Source: Phytopythium helicoides (Eukaryota; Oomycota; Peronosporomycetes; Pythiales; Pythiaceae). Taken from it: a DNA stretch of 64,000 bases. The DNA lies in the NCBI GenBank assembly GCA_024867545.1, contig JANFNE010000038.1:186001-250000 (forward strand). The letters are read 5' to 3'. The position numbers and the translations under genes are program-made. This document shows, in pieces, positions 37,140 through 49,700 of this stretch (positions are counted from its first letter, which is position 1; each line of letters starts with the position of its first letter). The notes beneath the pieces are model-generated. The model searched no databases and had not been told where the DNA came from. It saw only the letters and a list, made by a program, of their open reading frames with translations.

Positions 37140-39804
37140 GGCTGACTGGGGACGACGGAGTTTGTGGGACGCGGACGTGCGGATGAGGCTGCGGATTGCA
37201 AAGTGGGCGGCCGAGGGCTGGCTGCGGACGGAGACTGCGGACGGAGGGGAAAAAAGAAGCTGAGGAAGGGGGAAAAACCGCCGCAAATAGCCGCGGGAGG
37301 TTCAAGGGAGGACGCCATGCGATGCCTCGCAGGGCGGTTGCCGAGCGCCAAGGCTCAGTGGACGCGAGGCGCCCCACGCATTGGTCGTCCCCATACTGGC
37401 GCGCGGTGTGCGCGGCCCCACCTGGTGCCGCGAGTTTGTTGCAGTGGTCGTGGTCCAAGAGACGCGGATTTCTATACTGGCGCGACCGCACAACGCGACC
37501 AACCCAAAATTAGCGCCCGCCGCCGTGTTGGGTTAGGTGTTGAAGAGCTTTCAAGCGATTTGATTGGGCCACGGCAGACGCGGGGTGCGGGTGTGCCCAG
37601 AATAGCATCATTTGACTAGCCTAAATTTGCAAGAACCTGCATTATCGCATGGCTGGCTGGCTATCCTTAGCCGTGGCCGCTTGCCGCAGCGCTTCGGGCA
37701 GCACTCAAGCGGCAGTTGCATGCGAGAAACACGCTACACGCTCTTCTTTTTTGGTCGGAGGAGTCTGCAGCACGCGCGACGTGGGCCACGATGGACTCGA
37801 TTGCACGGAGACGGCGTTTGGCGTCACGTTTCGCGCGTTTCGTGCTGGTTGCAGGCGACGGGAACAAGATCGCGTGCTCCTTGGGAAGCTTTCACGGCAG
37901 GCGGCCCGCAATCGAAATGGACTTGCAACATTGCTCCTGCGTGTTTTTGCGGCGGCGCTGTTCCGGTGCCCGACTCGATTTTGATGTGGACAAAGTTCAA
38001 TCGCGGATGATGGCCCATCCTCGCTCCCCTAGCCAGCAGATCAGTCAGGCAAACGAGCATCTTGCTGTACACCCATTTCTCGTGGCTTCATGGCGGCGAG
38101 AGCCACTCCACTTGCCAGGAATTGGAGGCGAAAGTATCGGTAAGATATCCGAGACTTCGGCTTGCTTCCGCTGTCGAACCGCCGTCGCGGGAGCCTTGCA
38201 TGCACACTCAGGAGGCGGCAGAGATCAGGAGGTTTCAGCAACACGAGGCTAGAGGGGCGGGGACGGGCGGTCTGACGTCGGGGGCATCCCTTTCTGGAGC
38301 TCATGTAGAAGGATCCCAGCCATTACCCAGCTAACTGCCGCGTGAATCCGGGCAAAATTCCTCTCCTCCGATCATAAATAGCAGCAGCAGCATTTGCATC
38401 CATCCGGCTGGCATTTCACTGTGTGTGATTGGATCCTTCCGAGTTGAAGCCGTGTCGCGCGTCGACTTTCGCCGACAGCAACTGCGCGAGAATCGACTCG
38501 CTCGGGCCGAACGAATGGTGCTCCGTTATTCCCGAGATCGCTGTCTCTCAGGTTGTCGATGACTTGCAGCGAAAAGCGGCCCGGCAACTCGAAGTCGAGT
38601 CGTCGACTTGCTTGTCAATTGAGTCAGGTGTAAGGTGCGACGAGGCACAGCAAAGTGCGCGCGCGTCTCCTCGTATGGTGTTAATACGCACTTTTCCTTA
38701 CGTCCGTGCTGCGACTCGGCTCACGTAACGCGTCACCAAAGATAGCAGTGCTTCAAGTGTCGACACTTGCTCGACTCGGCGACTTCGAGACTCCCTGAAG
38801 GTCCTCTCACCCAAGTATCCAACAAAGCGCTTCGTCTTCGTCATGAACCAAGGCCAGGCCTTGTCTCAATCCGAGTGACGTCACTCGTAGCGGCGCTCGC
38901 AGCGGCGGCGACGTGGATTCTGTCTGGTCTTTGTGCGTCGTTGCTTCAGTTTAGCACTTGGCGATGACGTCGCCCCGGTTGCCCTGCCAAGGCTCTGCGC
39001 TCGCGAGCAGCTCCACGGCCCTCCGTTTTTCTCGGCAATCGCCCGCGGCGCAAGCTGATCGCGACGACCACCCGCGGTAGAAGTATCTAGTGGCGTCCAG
39101 CACTCTCCCGCTACAGTACGCATCACGGATTCTGCATTGCGGCGGTCCAAACTTTCTCGGCGGTGTTCGCAATGCAGTGGTTGCTCCTGAGGGGCTCCAG
39201 AAGCTCTCGCGGCGGCTGCTTGGTGCTCTCATTGACGCACCAGCTTCCACCGAAGAAGTATCACGGGACAGCGAGCCGTTGAAGGTCGTGATCTGGATAA
39301 TCATGAGCATACAAACGTCAAGTGTGGCTCGCGCGTCGCTGGCGAACTCTCTATTGTCGCAAGCCTAGAAACGCAAACGAGTCTAGCCGGCTTTAGCGCG
39401 GCCCACTCTCCATATAGCGCGCGCAAGTGCGAGCGCAAAACGGCTTTCCATCGACGCCTCACTTCCGCTTTATCCTCGAGAAGCGCAAGGCAAAAGGAAC
39501 TCGCTTGTCAAGCGCGACATTCGTGCGTCTCGCAATGTTTGACTAGGTTTCAGTATATGGCATACTGAACCCCAGTCTATATTCTGTATTTTGTTTTTCG
39601 GCGGCCAGCTGCTTGCGCTGCTTGGTGTGCTGAGTGCGTCGCTGCTCAGAGACTTGCGGATCCGCGGACGCCACGTCCACAGATCCACTCGGCCCCATCT
39701 CCGTCCGCAAAAACTGAAGCTCGCGAGCAGCCGACTGCAGTTCCTGATCCGCAGCCTCGGCCCCACATCGACCTCCGCTCCGTCCACAACCTCTCGCCTT
39801 CACT
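37140..39804. other. 2.7-kb gene-poor intergenic region
   Basis: Largest gap in the window. The edges are the promoters of ornithine decarboxylase (-) and acetyl-CoA synthetase (+); the last 100 bp carry TCCGCAG-type and CAGATCC repeats. Several ORFs of 60-180 codons exist (e.g. plus 37716-38252, 38429-38728) but overlap in all frames and show no domain, signal peptide or conserved splice signals. It could be a decayed gene or element; I cannot support a feature. Confidence 0.45.
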
Positions 39805-42011
39805 ATGGGGGACAGCGCCGGCGTGTCGGCCGCACCCGTCCACTCGTCCACAGCCGCGGCCGAGCCCTTCGTGCCCGTGCCCGCGGCCCTGGCCAAGTCC
39901 ACGCACGTGGACGCCGACCAGTATGAGGCCATGTACGCGCGGTCGCTGGCCGACCCTGCCGGCTTCTGGGGCGACCTCGCCAGCGAGCATCTCTCGTGGT
40001 TCAAGGCCTTCGACGCACCGCTGGCCGGCGACTTCGCATCTGGGGACGCTTCCTGGTTCCTCCACGGCGAGCTCAACGCGAGTGTCAACTGCTTGGATCG
40101 CCATGTGGCCGCCGGACGCGGAGATGCGGCCGCACTCATCTGGGATGCTGACGAGCCCGGCACGGGCCGCACCTACACGTTCAACGAGGTGCTGGCTGAG
40201 ACCTGCCGCGTGGCCAACGTGCTCAAGAGCTGGGGCGTCCGCCGTGGTGACACCATTGCGCTCTATATGCCTATGATTCCCGAGACGGTATTCTCCATGC
40301 TCGCCTGTGCTCGCCTCGGCGCCATCCACAATGTCGTCTTTGCTGGCTTCTCTCCGGATGCGCTCCGGGCTCGTATTGAGGACGCCAAGTGCAAGTGGGT
40401 GCTCACGAGCGACCGCGGACAGCGTGGAGGACGCACGCTGCTGCTCAAGAAGACGGTCGACGTCGCGGTCGAGGGTGTTGACTGCGTTCGCAACGTGTTC
40501 GTCTTTGAGCGCCGCACCCCTGGTCAGGACTCGGCTGCTCCGACTGTTGACATGACACCCGGTCGCGACGTGTGGATGAGTGACGAGCTGCCCAAGCACC
40601 GTGGATTCTGTCCTGCAGAGCGCATGGATGCGGAGGACCTGCTCTTCATCCTGTACACGTCGGGCTCGACGGGCTCGCCCAAGGGTGTGGCTCATTCTAC
40701 GGCCGGTTACCTGCTCTACGCACTGCTCACTACCAAGATGTCGTTCGACGTGCATCCGGGTGACGTGTTTGGCTGCGTGGCCGATGTCGGCTGGATCACG
40801 GGCCACAGCTACATCGTGTACGGACCGCTGCTCAACGGCGCGACCACCGTGCTGTTCGAGTCCACGCCTACGTACCCGCACGCTGGACGCTACTGGGAGC
40901 TCATCCAAACGCATAAGCTCACGCAGTTCTACACGGCGCCGACGGCCATCCGTGCTCTTATGGCCCATGACCACGACCACTCTCACGCGGATGCTCCGCG
41001 TCCGCACGCCGCTGAGCACTACGACTTGTCAACACTGCGGGTTCTTGGTAGTGTTGGCGAACCGATCAACCGCGAAGCTTGGAAATGGTACTACAACACA
41101 GTTGGTCGCGGCAACTGCTACGTGGCCGACACGTACTGGCAGACCGAGACTGGTGGCCACATTGGCGTGGGTCTTCCTGGCGCTGTGGCCATGAAGCCTG
41201 GCGCCTGTGCCAAGCCCTTCTTCGGTATCGACTTTGTCCTCACGGATGAGCACGGCAACGAGAAGACGGGTAACGACGTCGAGGGCCACCTTTGCATTCG
41301 CCAGGCGTGGCCAGGTATGGCTCGCACCGTGTACGGTGATCACGCACGCTTCGTGTCCACCTACTTCCCTGAGGCTTACCGCGGACTCTACTTCACTGGT
41401 GACGGTGCTCGTCGTGACGCTGACGGCTTCTACTTCATCACTGGCCGCGTCAACGACGTGCTCTGCACGTCTGGCCACCGCATTGGTACGGCCGAGCTTG
41501 AGCAGGCTCTGACAGCGCACGAGGATGCCGCGGAGGCTGCTGTCATTGGGTATGTGATATGATGGTTGTGCCGATGGGGGTTTTCGGTTGCTTACATGTT
41601 TTGTCGATTTGTCAACAGCATCCCGCATCGCATCAAGGGAGAGGGTATTTGCTGCTTCGTGCTGCTCGCAGACGGCGCCGAGCACACGGCGGAGCTTGAG
41701 AAGCAGCTTGTCGTCAACGTCCGATCGCAAATCGGCGCGTTCGCGACACCCGACGTGCTCGTCGTGGTCCCAGACCTTCCAAAGGTGTGCTCGAGACCAA
41801 ACTGTTGGTGTTCCTGAATTGCATGAAATGCTAACTTGTTCACCATGTGACTTGACAGACTCGCAGCGGCAAAATCATGCGTCGTGTGCTTCGCAAGATC
41901 GCGCACGGTGAAGAGGACCAGCTCGGGGACCTGTCGACGCTCGCCGAGCCTGCTGTCGTGCCCGCTATCATCGCGGCCATGAAGACTGCCATGGTTGGCA
42001 AGAAGATTTGA
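39805..42011 (+). CDS. Acetyl-CoA synthetase (AMP-forming)
   Basis: Three exons: 39805-41549, 41619-41784 and 41859-42011 (phases 2 and 0), 687 aa. ANL enzyme signatures in order: [22 protein letters not shown] near the N-terminus, the P-loop [49 protein letters not shown] (YWQTETG ATP motif), [23 protein letters not shown] (hinge Asp in GRVND) and the acylation-site lysine in exon 3, TRSGKIMRR. It activates acetate with ATP and CoA. The enzyme and the SLC33A1-type transporter at 5.4 kb both handle acetyl-CoA, but they are not clustered. No targeting signal is clear, so a cytosolic or nuclear form is likely. Confidence 0.96.
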
Positions 42012-42106
42012 AGCTGCCCGCCTGTTATGGCTCACGTAGCGTGATGTTCAAGCTCCTATGATATTCAATCGAACAGTGCTGTTCAATTCCTTTACGTTTT
42101 CCCATT

Positions 42107-44214
42107 TTACGTCAGTTCCGAGTCATCGTCTTCAGGTCCATCGAGCGGCTCCATGGGACCGGTATCGTCAGGGTCCTCGCCGCGTAACAGTCGTTCAACT
42201 CGTTCCAGTGCTCGTGCCACCTCTGTCGAGGATGGATGCAGCGCGTGTGCACGGTGGAGTGTTGCCATGGCTTCAGCATACCGACGGTCGAGGACATACG
42301 CATGGGCGAGCTTGCTCAGCACATCTTCTCGCTCGGGCTGGAGCTCTGCTAATGGAGCAAGGCTGTACATCCAACAAGGAGCTTTAGACATATCTGTCTT
42401 GCAGGATTGCGACCAAATTCTTGACAAACGTACCGATCGATCGCGGCACGCACACTTCCTTCAGCCACAAGCAGATCTGCAAGTGCGAATGTTGCAAGCA
42501 GGTTTCGTGGATCAAGCTCGAGTGCACGGGCCAGTGCTCGTCGAGCAGCTTCGCGGTGTTCTGGCCGAAGTGCGTACACCCGACCAAGCAGTGTATAGCT
42601 TTGTGCACTATCAGGGAAAAGCTGCACAACGCGCCTTGCTGCACCAACCGCTTCGCGAAAGCGCTCCCATGCACCCATCGCGCAGAGCTCGCAGTAGCTT
42701 AGCACGACTCCCGTGTACGCGTCCATAGCAGCGGTTGACCGACCATTTACAGCCGCGTTACTTTGCAGTTTGCACGCAGTCAGGAACGCCGAGAGAGCAC
42801 GTTCGGGACGCCGCAGTTGCAATAACAGCTCACCCCGAAGCAGTTGGGCTCGCGTCGGTCCTCCTTCGAGCGACCGCGGCGGACCAGACGACCAGATTGA
42901 CAGTGCTCGCTCACAGAATTGGAGAGCTGTCTCAAGCTCACCTTTAAGCGCCGCATGATAAGCTGCGGCAAGCCACGGCTCGGCGTGCGCATCACTTATA
43001 TCCAGCAGCTCTCGGACTAGCGCACTCAGTTGCTGGAGACTCGCAGCCGGTCGGCCTGTCGATCTCAACGCTCGGCGTCGTAGACAATCCGCTAGCGCAT
43101 CCATCTGCGAAAGCAACAGCGGGTCTCGCTGCCTCGCGCGAGCAAAAAGTAGCAATGCCGACGGTAAGTGCTCCAGGTCGAGCTCCAGTCGCGCTCGGTG
43201 CAGCAATGAGTGCAAGTTGCTTGGGAAAGTGACATCTAACACTGCGAAGGCGTCGATCGCGGCTGGATACAGCAGGTTTGCGGAGTTAGTGCTAGCTCAA
43301 GTTCAAGGTCCAACCGCAGTCGTCTCACCTTTGTGGCGTCCTCGAGCCGAGTGGATGTGCGCCGTCACAAGCTGCTGCATCCACTTGGCGTCGACGCTCG
43401 GGATGGCAGCTGCATGACTATCGGACGCGTAGAAGCTCGCGATGCTGACCTCCTGGTTGCTCTTGTCACTTTCTCCGCCTTCTGGATGCTCCTCTAGATC
43501 CTTGGGCGGTGCGAGCTCTGCCAGCGCCACCGCAGCTTCCAGAGCGTACGGGTTGATTTTCAGCGCGCGCGTGTAGTTGGCCTCTGCCTCTGCCGACAGC
43601 CCTTCATTCCTGTACAGCCTCGCCAGAAGCAGCAGCGCCGGCAGCGGCCGCTCCTCCTCCGGCACAGCGGCGAGCTTGCCACACACGAGCCTTTCGTCAG
43701 TTCTCCGAGCTCCAGAGCTGCATGCGTCTGGTGCTAGCGCACCGCGTCGATGGCCGGCTGGACGTGGCCCAGCCCCACGTGGCACTGCGCCATTTTGAGC
43801 GCGAGGTGGGGCGGCACGGGCGTCTTGACGCTGCCTGCAGTCCTCGCCAGTCTCCTGTGGCTCCTCGTGAAGAAGTTCTGCCGAGCGTTAGCGCACATGT
43901 CGGCCCAGCAGCGCTCCTGGCAGACCAGACGCCCCACAAAGACGCACCATGGCGCGTCGCAGCTCGCGCTTGAGCTGCAGCAGGTCGCCCAGCAGCTCGA
44001 ACGAGCGCGCGTGGAAGGCGTCGGCGGCCGCGTCGCTGTCGTTGTCGGCCACGGCGAGCAGCAGCTGCGCGAGCAGCTCGGCCGACTCGAGCGCGCCGTC
44101 GCGCAGCAGCTGCGCCAGCTGGCGCTGCATCTCGCGCGCGTCGGGGCCCGCGGGCGCCATGGGCGGCGGTGGAGCGGGCGAGGCGCGCCGCTTCTTGGGC
44201 GGTGGCGTCGCCAT
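42107..44214 (-). CDS. APC7: Anaphase-promoting complex subunit 7 (APC7)
   Basis: Five exons: 43948-44214, 43743-43877, 43329-43674, 42434-43262 and 42107-42362. Phases 0, 0, 1 and 2 all agree and give 610 aa, near human APC7. It is a string of tetratricopeptide repeats: ERAL and AHAY-type helices, with family-specific LDISDAHAEPWLAAAYH and LLGRVYALRPEHREAARRALARALELDP. The C-terminal acidic tail is EDPDDTGPMEPLDGPEDDD. APC7 is the accessory TPR subunit of the APC/C ubiquitin ligase that controls mitotic exit; it helps bind coactivators and is absent in some fungi. Stop is 95 bp from the convergent acetyl-CoA synthetase stop. Confidence 0.86.
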
Positions 44215-44366
44215 GACCCGGCGGCGGTTTTTTTGGTGGGAGCGAACCACTTGGCGTTTGTATGCAAATAGAGGACTATGAAAATGCAACGAACGGTGGA
44301 TGCAATGTCTTTCGGAGACAGCATGGCGACGTGGAGCCATGGAGACTGCTGCTGCTCGCGCTACAT

Positions 44367-44979
44367 CTACAGCTCGTCGCTCTTGCGCTTGATCTCGAGC
44401 AGCTCGACGTCGAAGACGAGCGTGGCGCCGCCTGGGATCTTGGGCGGCGAGCCGCGCGCGCCGTAGCCGAGGCCCGACGGGATGGTCAGTCGGCGCTTCT
44501 CGCTGCGGTTTTTTTTCCCAGCAAGCAGCTATTCGTTAGTCCTCTTGCTAGCACAGCTACGAGCGTGGAAATGGAGGGCGAGACGTACCCGACGCACATG
44601 CCCACGAGGCTGTAGAGAGAAGATCGCACACACAATGTTACCGTTAGACGGTCACCCACCACCAGATCCATCCGCACAGGCCAGGCAGGAGCACGCACCC
44701 CTGGTCCCATCCCTTGATGACGCGGCCGGCGCCGAGCGGGAACTCGAAGGGCTTGTTGCGGTCGAGGCTCGAGTCGAACTTGGAGCCGTCCTTGCGCAGC
44801 GTGCCCGTGTAGTGCATGGACAGGATGTCGCCGTTCTCGCTCTTCTGCGGGCACTCGTCCGGGCGGAACTTGACGCCGATGCGCAGCTGCGCGTCCGCCG
44901 GCAGGTCCTCCTTGGCCTGCGCGCCGCCCATCACGGCCGCGGCCGCCACCAGCGCCAGCGTCAGCCACTTCATCATCAT
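44367..44979 (-). CDS. FKBP-type peptidyl-prolyl isomerase, ER-resident (FKBP13/FKBP2-like)
   Basis: Three exons: 44699-44979, 44589-44609 (only 21 nt) and 44367-44502; phases 2 and 2 agree, 145 aa. Signal peptide about 1-22 ([18 protein letters not shown]), then the FKBP fold: [80 protein letters not shown]. The aromatic and Asp pocket residues (Tyr, Phe, Asp, Val-Ile, Trp) are all there. The C-terminus is KRKSDEL, a KDEL-like ER retrieval signal. It catalyses proline cis-trans isomerisation during protein folding in the ER. Several ATGs in a row at 44971-44979 make the exact start uncertain by one or two residues. Confidence 0.93.
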
Positions 44980-45161
44980 GCTCGCCTGCTTGCTTGCAAC
45001 GTAGACGATTCGAGAGTGACGTGGCAAGAGGTGTCGGTCGCTACGACTCTGATAGCCGCACGGCCATCCTATAGTAGCGCACTTTAGCGTCGCGATACGG
45101 TACTTGCTCGCTTCACTTCAACGTTCCATTAGAAGTGCGTCTCTTCACGATCCATCAGGAA

Positions 45162-46762
45162 ATGGAGACGACCGACGAGTGGCTCGACGGCTTTGCGCTT
45201 GGTGGTGGCTCAGGTAGGCCGCAGTACCAGTACTTGTGGAGACTGGGGGCTGACTTGGATGCATTGATGCGCTGCAGCGGCGCTGGAAGCCGTCGAAGCT
45301 CGGCAAGTGGCGGCGCAGAGAGCGCTTGCTGCTGTCAAAGCTGCCGTGGAGATTCAGAGTTCGGGCAAGAGCTGGGGGAAAAGCGAGGTGCTGCTCTCAG
45401 CCTGTAGAGTGTTCATGCGCGACCGGCGAGGCATCGACTGCCTGCTCACGGAAGAGGTTGAGCCGTTGCTGGTGGAAGGAGCTAGCGACCGACGACGGAC
45501 TGACAGGGAACGTGGTTGCTGTGAGTAGGCACTGGACCTGTTTCTCCAGGCTGCGTCAACTGGAAGCTGGCCTGCGCGAGAAGAAGCGCTCAAGTGCGCC
45601 ATCAATGCGATCTACGATCGGCCAGACTTCATCAGCGGCCTCGTGGACAGCACGAGCCGTTTTAGCTTCACGGAACGCCTGCTCGCCCATGCCCGCCAGC
45701 GCGGACGCGCCTCGTGGCTCACGCTTGTGTGGAAGACGTTGCTGGTCGCGTGTGACAGCTCGGTAATGACCCAAGCGCTAGCCCATACTCCAGAGATATG
45801 GAGTCTACTCACTTCGGTACGGGGCCTTCTTTCGTGACTGTGCAGCATACAAACTGATGCGTGAGACTGCAGACAACAGGCTACATCGCGTTCAGCAAGA
45901 GGGAGGACACACCCGAATCGCTGGAGCTATTACTCGTCGAAATGCTTAAGCTCGTAGCTGTGCTCATGAATGTGATTAAGTGGGCTGATGGGGATGCTGC
46001 TGCAAGCTCCGTGGTGCTAGAGAACATTCATCGGTGCGGCAGCTATAGTAGCCTCCGCCTGGAAGTGCAATTCACTAACGAAGTGGCGAGCAAGTAGGCT
46101 CGGAGAGATCCTTCTTCTTGTTTTCGACAGCGACTTCTCCATCAACGCCAAGAATCGAGCGGCGGAAGTCTTCATGTTTTTGCCTCCCGCGCTCGCGGCT
46201 GCCTTCGTTGACAACCAGCGCAAGATCTCGACTGGTGGAGGCTGCGACGATCCACGCGAAGGTATTCTTGCGCACCTGCAAGCAGTGCTCATTGCAACAC
46301 GTGTGGAGAAATCTCGGTAAGTATCCTTATTCATTAATCACCTTCCCAATCTGTTCCTCTAACTCTTCCACTCAGCCCCATCAGCGATATGCTTCCAGTG
46401 CTCATTCTTTGCCACAACCTCACACTTGCTGGCAGCCCGAGCACCTTCGCGAGCTTTTTCCAAGCTGCCATTCTCCCACAAGAGCATACGACGACAAGCC
46501 GCCACGCACGACGGGCTGCATTCCTTTTTGGGCACCTTAAGTTCTTTCTCACGTGCCTAGACACGGATGTCAAGCGATTCGCCGGCGAGTGGCTCTACCT
46601 CCTCTGCAATCAAAACGGTTCGTGTCAACCACTGCCTGTGAAGCCCTCCATGCTGCACCACAACTCACCATTGTGTCTACATTCTCTCCAGCCGAAGAGT
46701 ACACGCGCCGTACGGGTGTTGGCAACGCTATCGGAATGCTTCGCGTCAAGGGCCTAGCGTAG
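45162..46762 (+). CDS. RIC8: RIC8/synembryn-like chaperone and exchange factor for G-alpha
   Basis: Multi-exon gene whose exact splice sites I could not all fix. Exon 1 is 45162-45213 (METTDEWLDGF), exon 2 starts at 45278 (ALEAVEARQVAAQRALAA... GKSEVLLSACRVFMRDRRG), and later exons hold EALKCAINAIYDRPDFISG, LTLVWKTLLVAC, SINAKNRAAEVFMFLPP, ISDMLPVLILCHNL and the best mark, FLTCLDTDVKRFAGEWLYLLC plus RTGVGNAIGMLRVKGLA at the stop. That last pair matches the synembryn motif HxDTDVK...AAEFLFVLC and TGYGNAAGLLAxRGL. Ric-8 folds G-alpha subunits and promotes nucleotide exchange. It is made of armadillo-like helical repeats. Stop at 46762 is 22 bp from the convergent TPS-like stop. Confidence 0.78.
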
Positions 46763-46766
46763 ATGA

Positions 46767-46784
46767 CTCTCTCTCTCTCTCTCT
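46767..46784. repeat. (CT)n microsatellite between convergent genes
   Basis: Nine CT dinucleotides filling almost the whole 22-bp gap between the RIC8 stop and the TPS-like stop. Confidence 0.9.
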
Positions 46785-49700
46785 TTACTCGCTCTGGAAC
46801 GTGTCAATCATGAGCGGGCTGCCAAGCGAGAGCTGGCGCTGGCGCCGAATATGGCTTGTCATTCCCATTTCTTGCAAGAGCTGGAAAAGATCTCCAGAGT
46901 TCTTAATGAAGTACGGCGCTTGAGACAGCTTACGTCCTAGCGTGCACACGAACGTGTTGACTGGGAATCGGTACTGCTCTTCCTCTTCCGTTGGATCGTC
47001 CTCGTGCTCAAGGTGTTCATCGCCATTATACTTCGTGGCGTCACCGTCATCGTCCTTGTCCTCACGCGTGCTAGCACTAATGCTGCGTAATGATTTGTGG
47101 GGCGATGAATCTCCCAGGTCCACCACCGATGTCGAGAAGCTGGCAATGCTCTCATTCGTTGCACTCCCGACTGCATTCTCATCGGCATCAAACGCATTTG
47201 AGCCGGGTGACCCTGCAACTGCGTCGGTCTCTGCAAAAGAGCTGCCACCTCCAGCCGAACCAAGCGACGTACGTCGCGCTGAATTTACTCGGCGGGAAGC
47301 AAACCCGCCATCACCACCCTCTCCAACTGTCTCTATCGTATACGCGCCATCTTCCAGCTTTGCACGGGCGTTTGGCGGGCATACAAGTGCCCAGCACGCT
47401 GCTGGGGTGTCGGGCATCTTGTGGAGGCCGAACTTGTCCCCATACTTGGTCCGCATAGCCTTAAACAACGCAGCTGAAGGAGGAAAGTCCCGACGTGGTG
47501 TGAACTTGCTCTTCTCGGTAATTTCGTCTCGGCGCGCGTTCGACGGCGTAGCCAGCAACGCTCGGGGGAACATGTTCGCTGCGTCATCGGAGACTGCAGT
47601 CTTTGCTACTGGAGTAAGCTTGGTTAAGTTCTCGCCCAGTGCCAAAAAGTCTGCATCTGCGCGTGCTGGAAGGCGCGAGAGTGCAGCAGGGCGATCGGAT
47701 ACAAGCACATCGTGACTGCCTGGAGATGGTGCAGCCGAGCCTGCCAAGTCACGCTCTGATGCTCGCCGGCGAGCAGAAGAGTTCGGTGACGATGGTGCAG
47801 CATTTGCACTCGCAGTACTACCTCGGCTTTCATCAACGAACCCGGAACTCGTTCGAGGCAGGTCCTGGAAGCTTCCACTTGTATACAGTGACATCCCATG
47901 AACGGACCCACTACCCACGCTCATCGAGGCTAGCCCGAGCTCATCTTCCTGCTCTTCCCCTGTGCCACCACGGCTACTGGAGTAGAAAGGTGCGTCCGAC
48001 ATACTCTCTTCCATCATCTCATCTCGCTCAAGCTGCAGGCAATATGCCTCCAAATCGATTGGCGGAGGAACAAGCACAGAAAACAAGTCCTCATCCATTC
48101 GGTCATCACCCGATGCAATCACCAGGACAAAGTCAACTGGCTGGTAGTCATCCGGTGCCAGTGCGAGGTCGTATTGGATGCGGTTTGGAGGTGCGACCGG
48201 GTCGTTCTCATCGTCATCAACTGGGCTGACATTGGATTTGTCGTATCCAGGCGCTCGAAGAGGACTCATCTCATCACTACTGCTCTTTGTCTTCCATTCC
48301 TTGTAGTTACTTGGGAAAAGTCCACGGGGTGTTGCGAACGGTGACGTTGCTGGAGTGACCGGATCGCCAAAGTACTCGGTCGTCACAGGTGGATCATCAG
48401 GAAACAGCGTTGACCAGTTCATGAACTCCCACAGCCGCTCAAACAGTGATCCCTTGCTCACTTTCTGTGGTCGAACTTCCAGCAAGCGGTTGCCTGGACA
48501 AACCGACACAGGCAAGGACCTCGTAATTTCACGCAGCGATACCAGCAGCTCGCTTGCCTGCCACAACCCGTGATCCAGGTCGCAGTCACGATAATGCCAT
48601 GCGATAGAGCTATCTTTCCGCTCGATGAACGCACCAGGAGTTCGCTCGGTGTAATATTCTAGCAGCGGCAAAACGTGCTCCCACCAGCTGACGTCCAGAT
48701 TCGGCACCATGCAGTTCCAGCCGCTTGATTTGCCAATCCACTTGACGTACACACCATACTCCGCTGCTAGCACCACATTTCCCGCAAGTCCCGCAAACCA
48801 TTGTTCACACATCGCCATACTTCGAGCACACACGAGTACAACTGTGTTGCGGGGGTCATTTGTGAGCATTGAGAGCTGCCAAATTAGTTCTTGCGGCGGG
48901 TAAGCAAGCTCTGGGATCGAAGCCTCCGGTGCGAGAACGCCCTCGTACGTGAGAAAAATCAGGCGACGAGACGATCGCGCGTACGCCGAGGTCATGTCCC
49001 GTCGGCTGAGCTCGCGACCGGATCCTGCAGATGCATTTTCTTCACTGCACTCGCGTAGCTGCTCCAGGAAGTTGTCTGCCCAATGCCGCGAAGTAAACGT
49101 ACTAACGTAGCTATACATATGCTGATGCTGACGCATCACTTCATCGTCATCGTTTTCAAGTGATCTGGAAATCGCCGACACTACTTCTTCAGTATTCCAA
49201 GGATTCACTAGAACAGCACCACCCAGTGACTGCGCGCAGCCAGCAAACTCGCTCAACACAACGCGTGCATGCTGACCAGCAGCTTCTCTACACACGACAT
49301 ACTCGAACGGGATCGTGTTCATCCCATCGCGCACAGGTGTGATCACAAGAATATCGGCTAAAGAGTACAGCGCGGCCAGATCTTCAGCAGCAATCTCCTT
49401 GTTTAGATACTGGACAGGCATCTCTGCACCAACATCTTGCAGCTTGCTGTTGATTCTTGATACTAGCGCTTCAACCTGTGACCCGAGTACCAACGCCGAC
49501 GATGAAGATGCCATTGCTGCCGACGAAGAGAATGACTCGCCGGCCATCGACGGATTCAAGGAAGCTGATGAGGTTGATGTGCCTGTAACAATCTGTAAAA
49601 ACACAACCTCCTTAGCCAAGTCAGGACGAACTGTAAACAACTCCTCGATGGCGAGAAGCTTGTGCACCAGTCCCTTGGTAAGATCTAGTGGATCGACACC

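Noticed and set aside
35586..37145. 519-codon plus-strand ORF over the ornithine decarboxylase gene
   Set aside because: Antisense shadow of a well-supported GC-rich coding exon, rich in Arg/Val/Gly with no domain.
37612..38334. Overlapping plus-strand ORFs (up to 178 codons) in the large gap
   Set aside because: All three frames open in turn, no signal peptide, domain or consistent splicing; cannot be supported as a gene.
39646..41019. 457-codon minus-strand ORF over acetyl-CoA synthetase
   Set aside because: Antisense shadow of exon 1; composition typical of reversed GC-rich codons.
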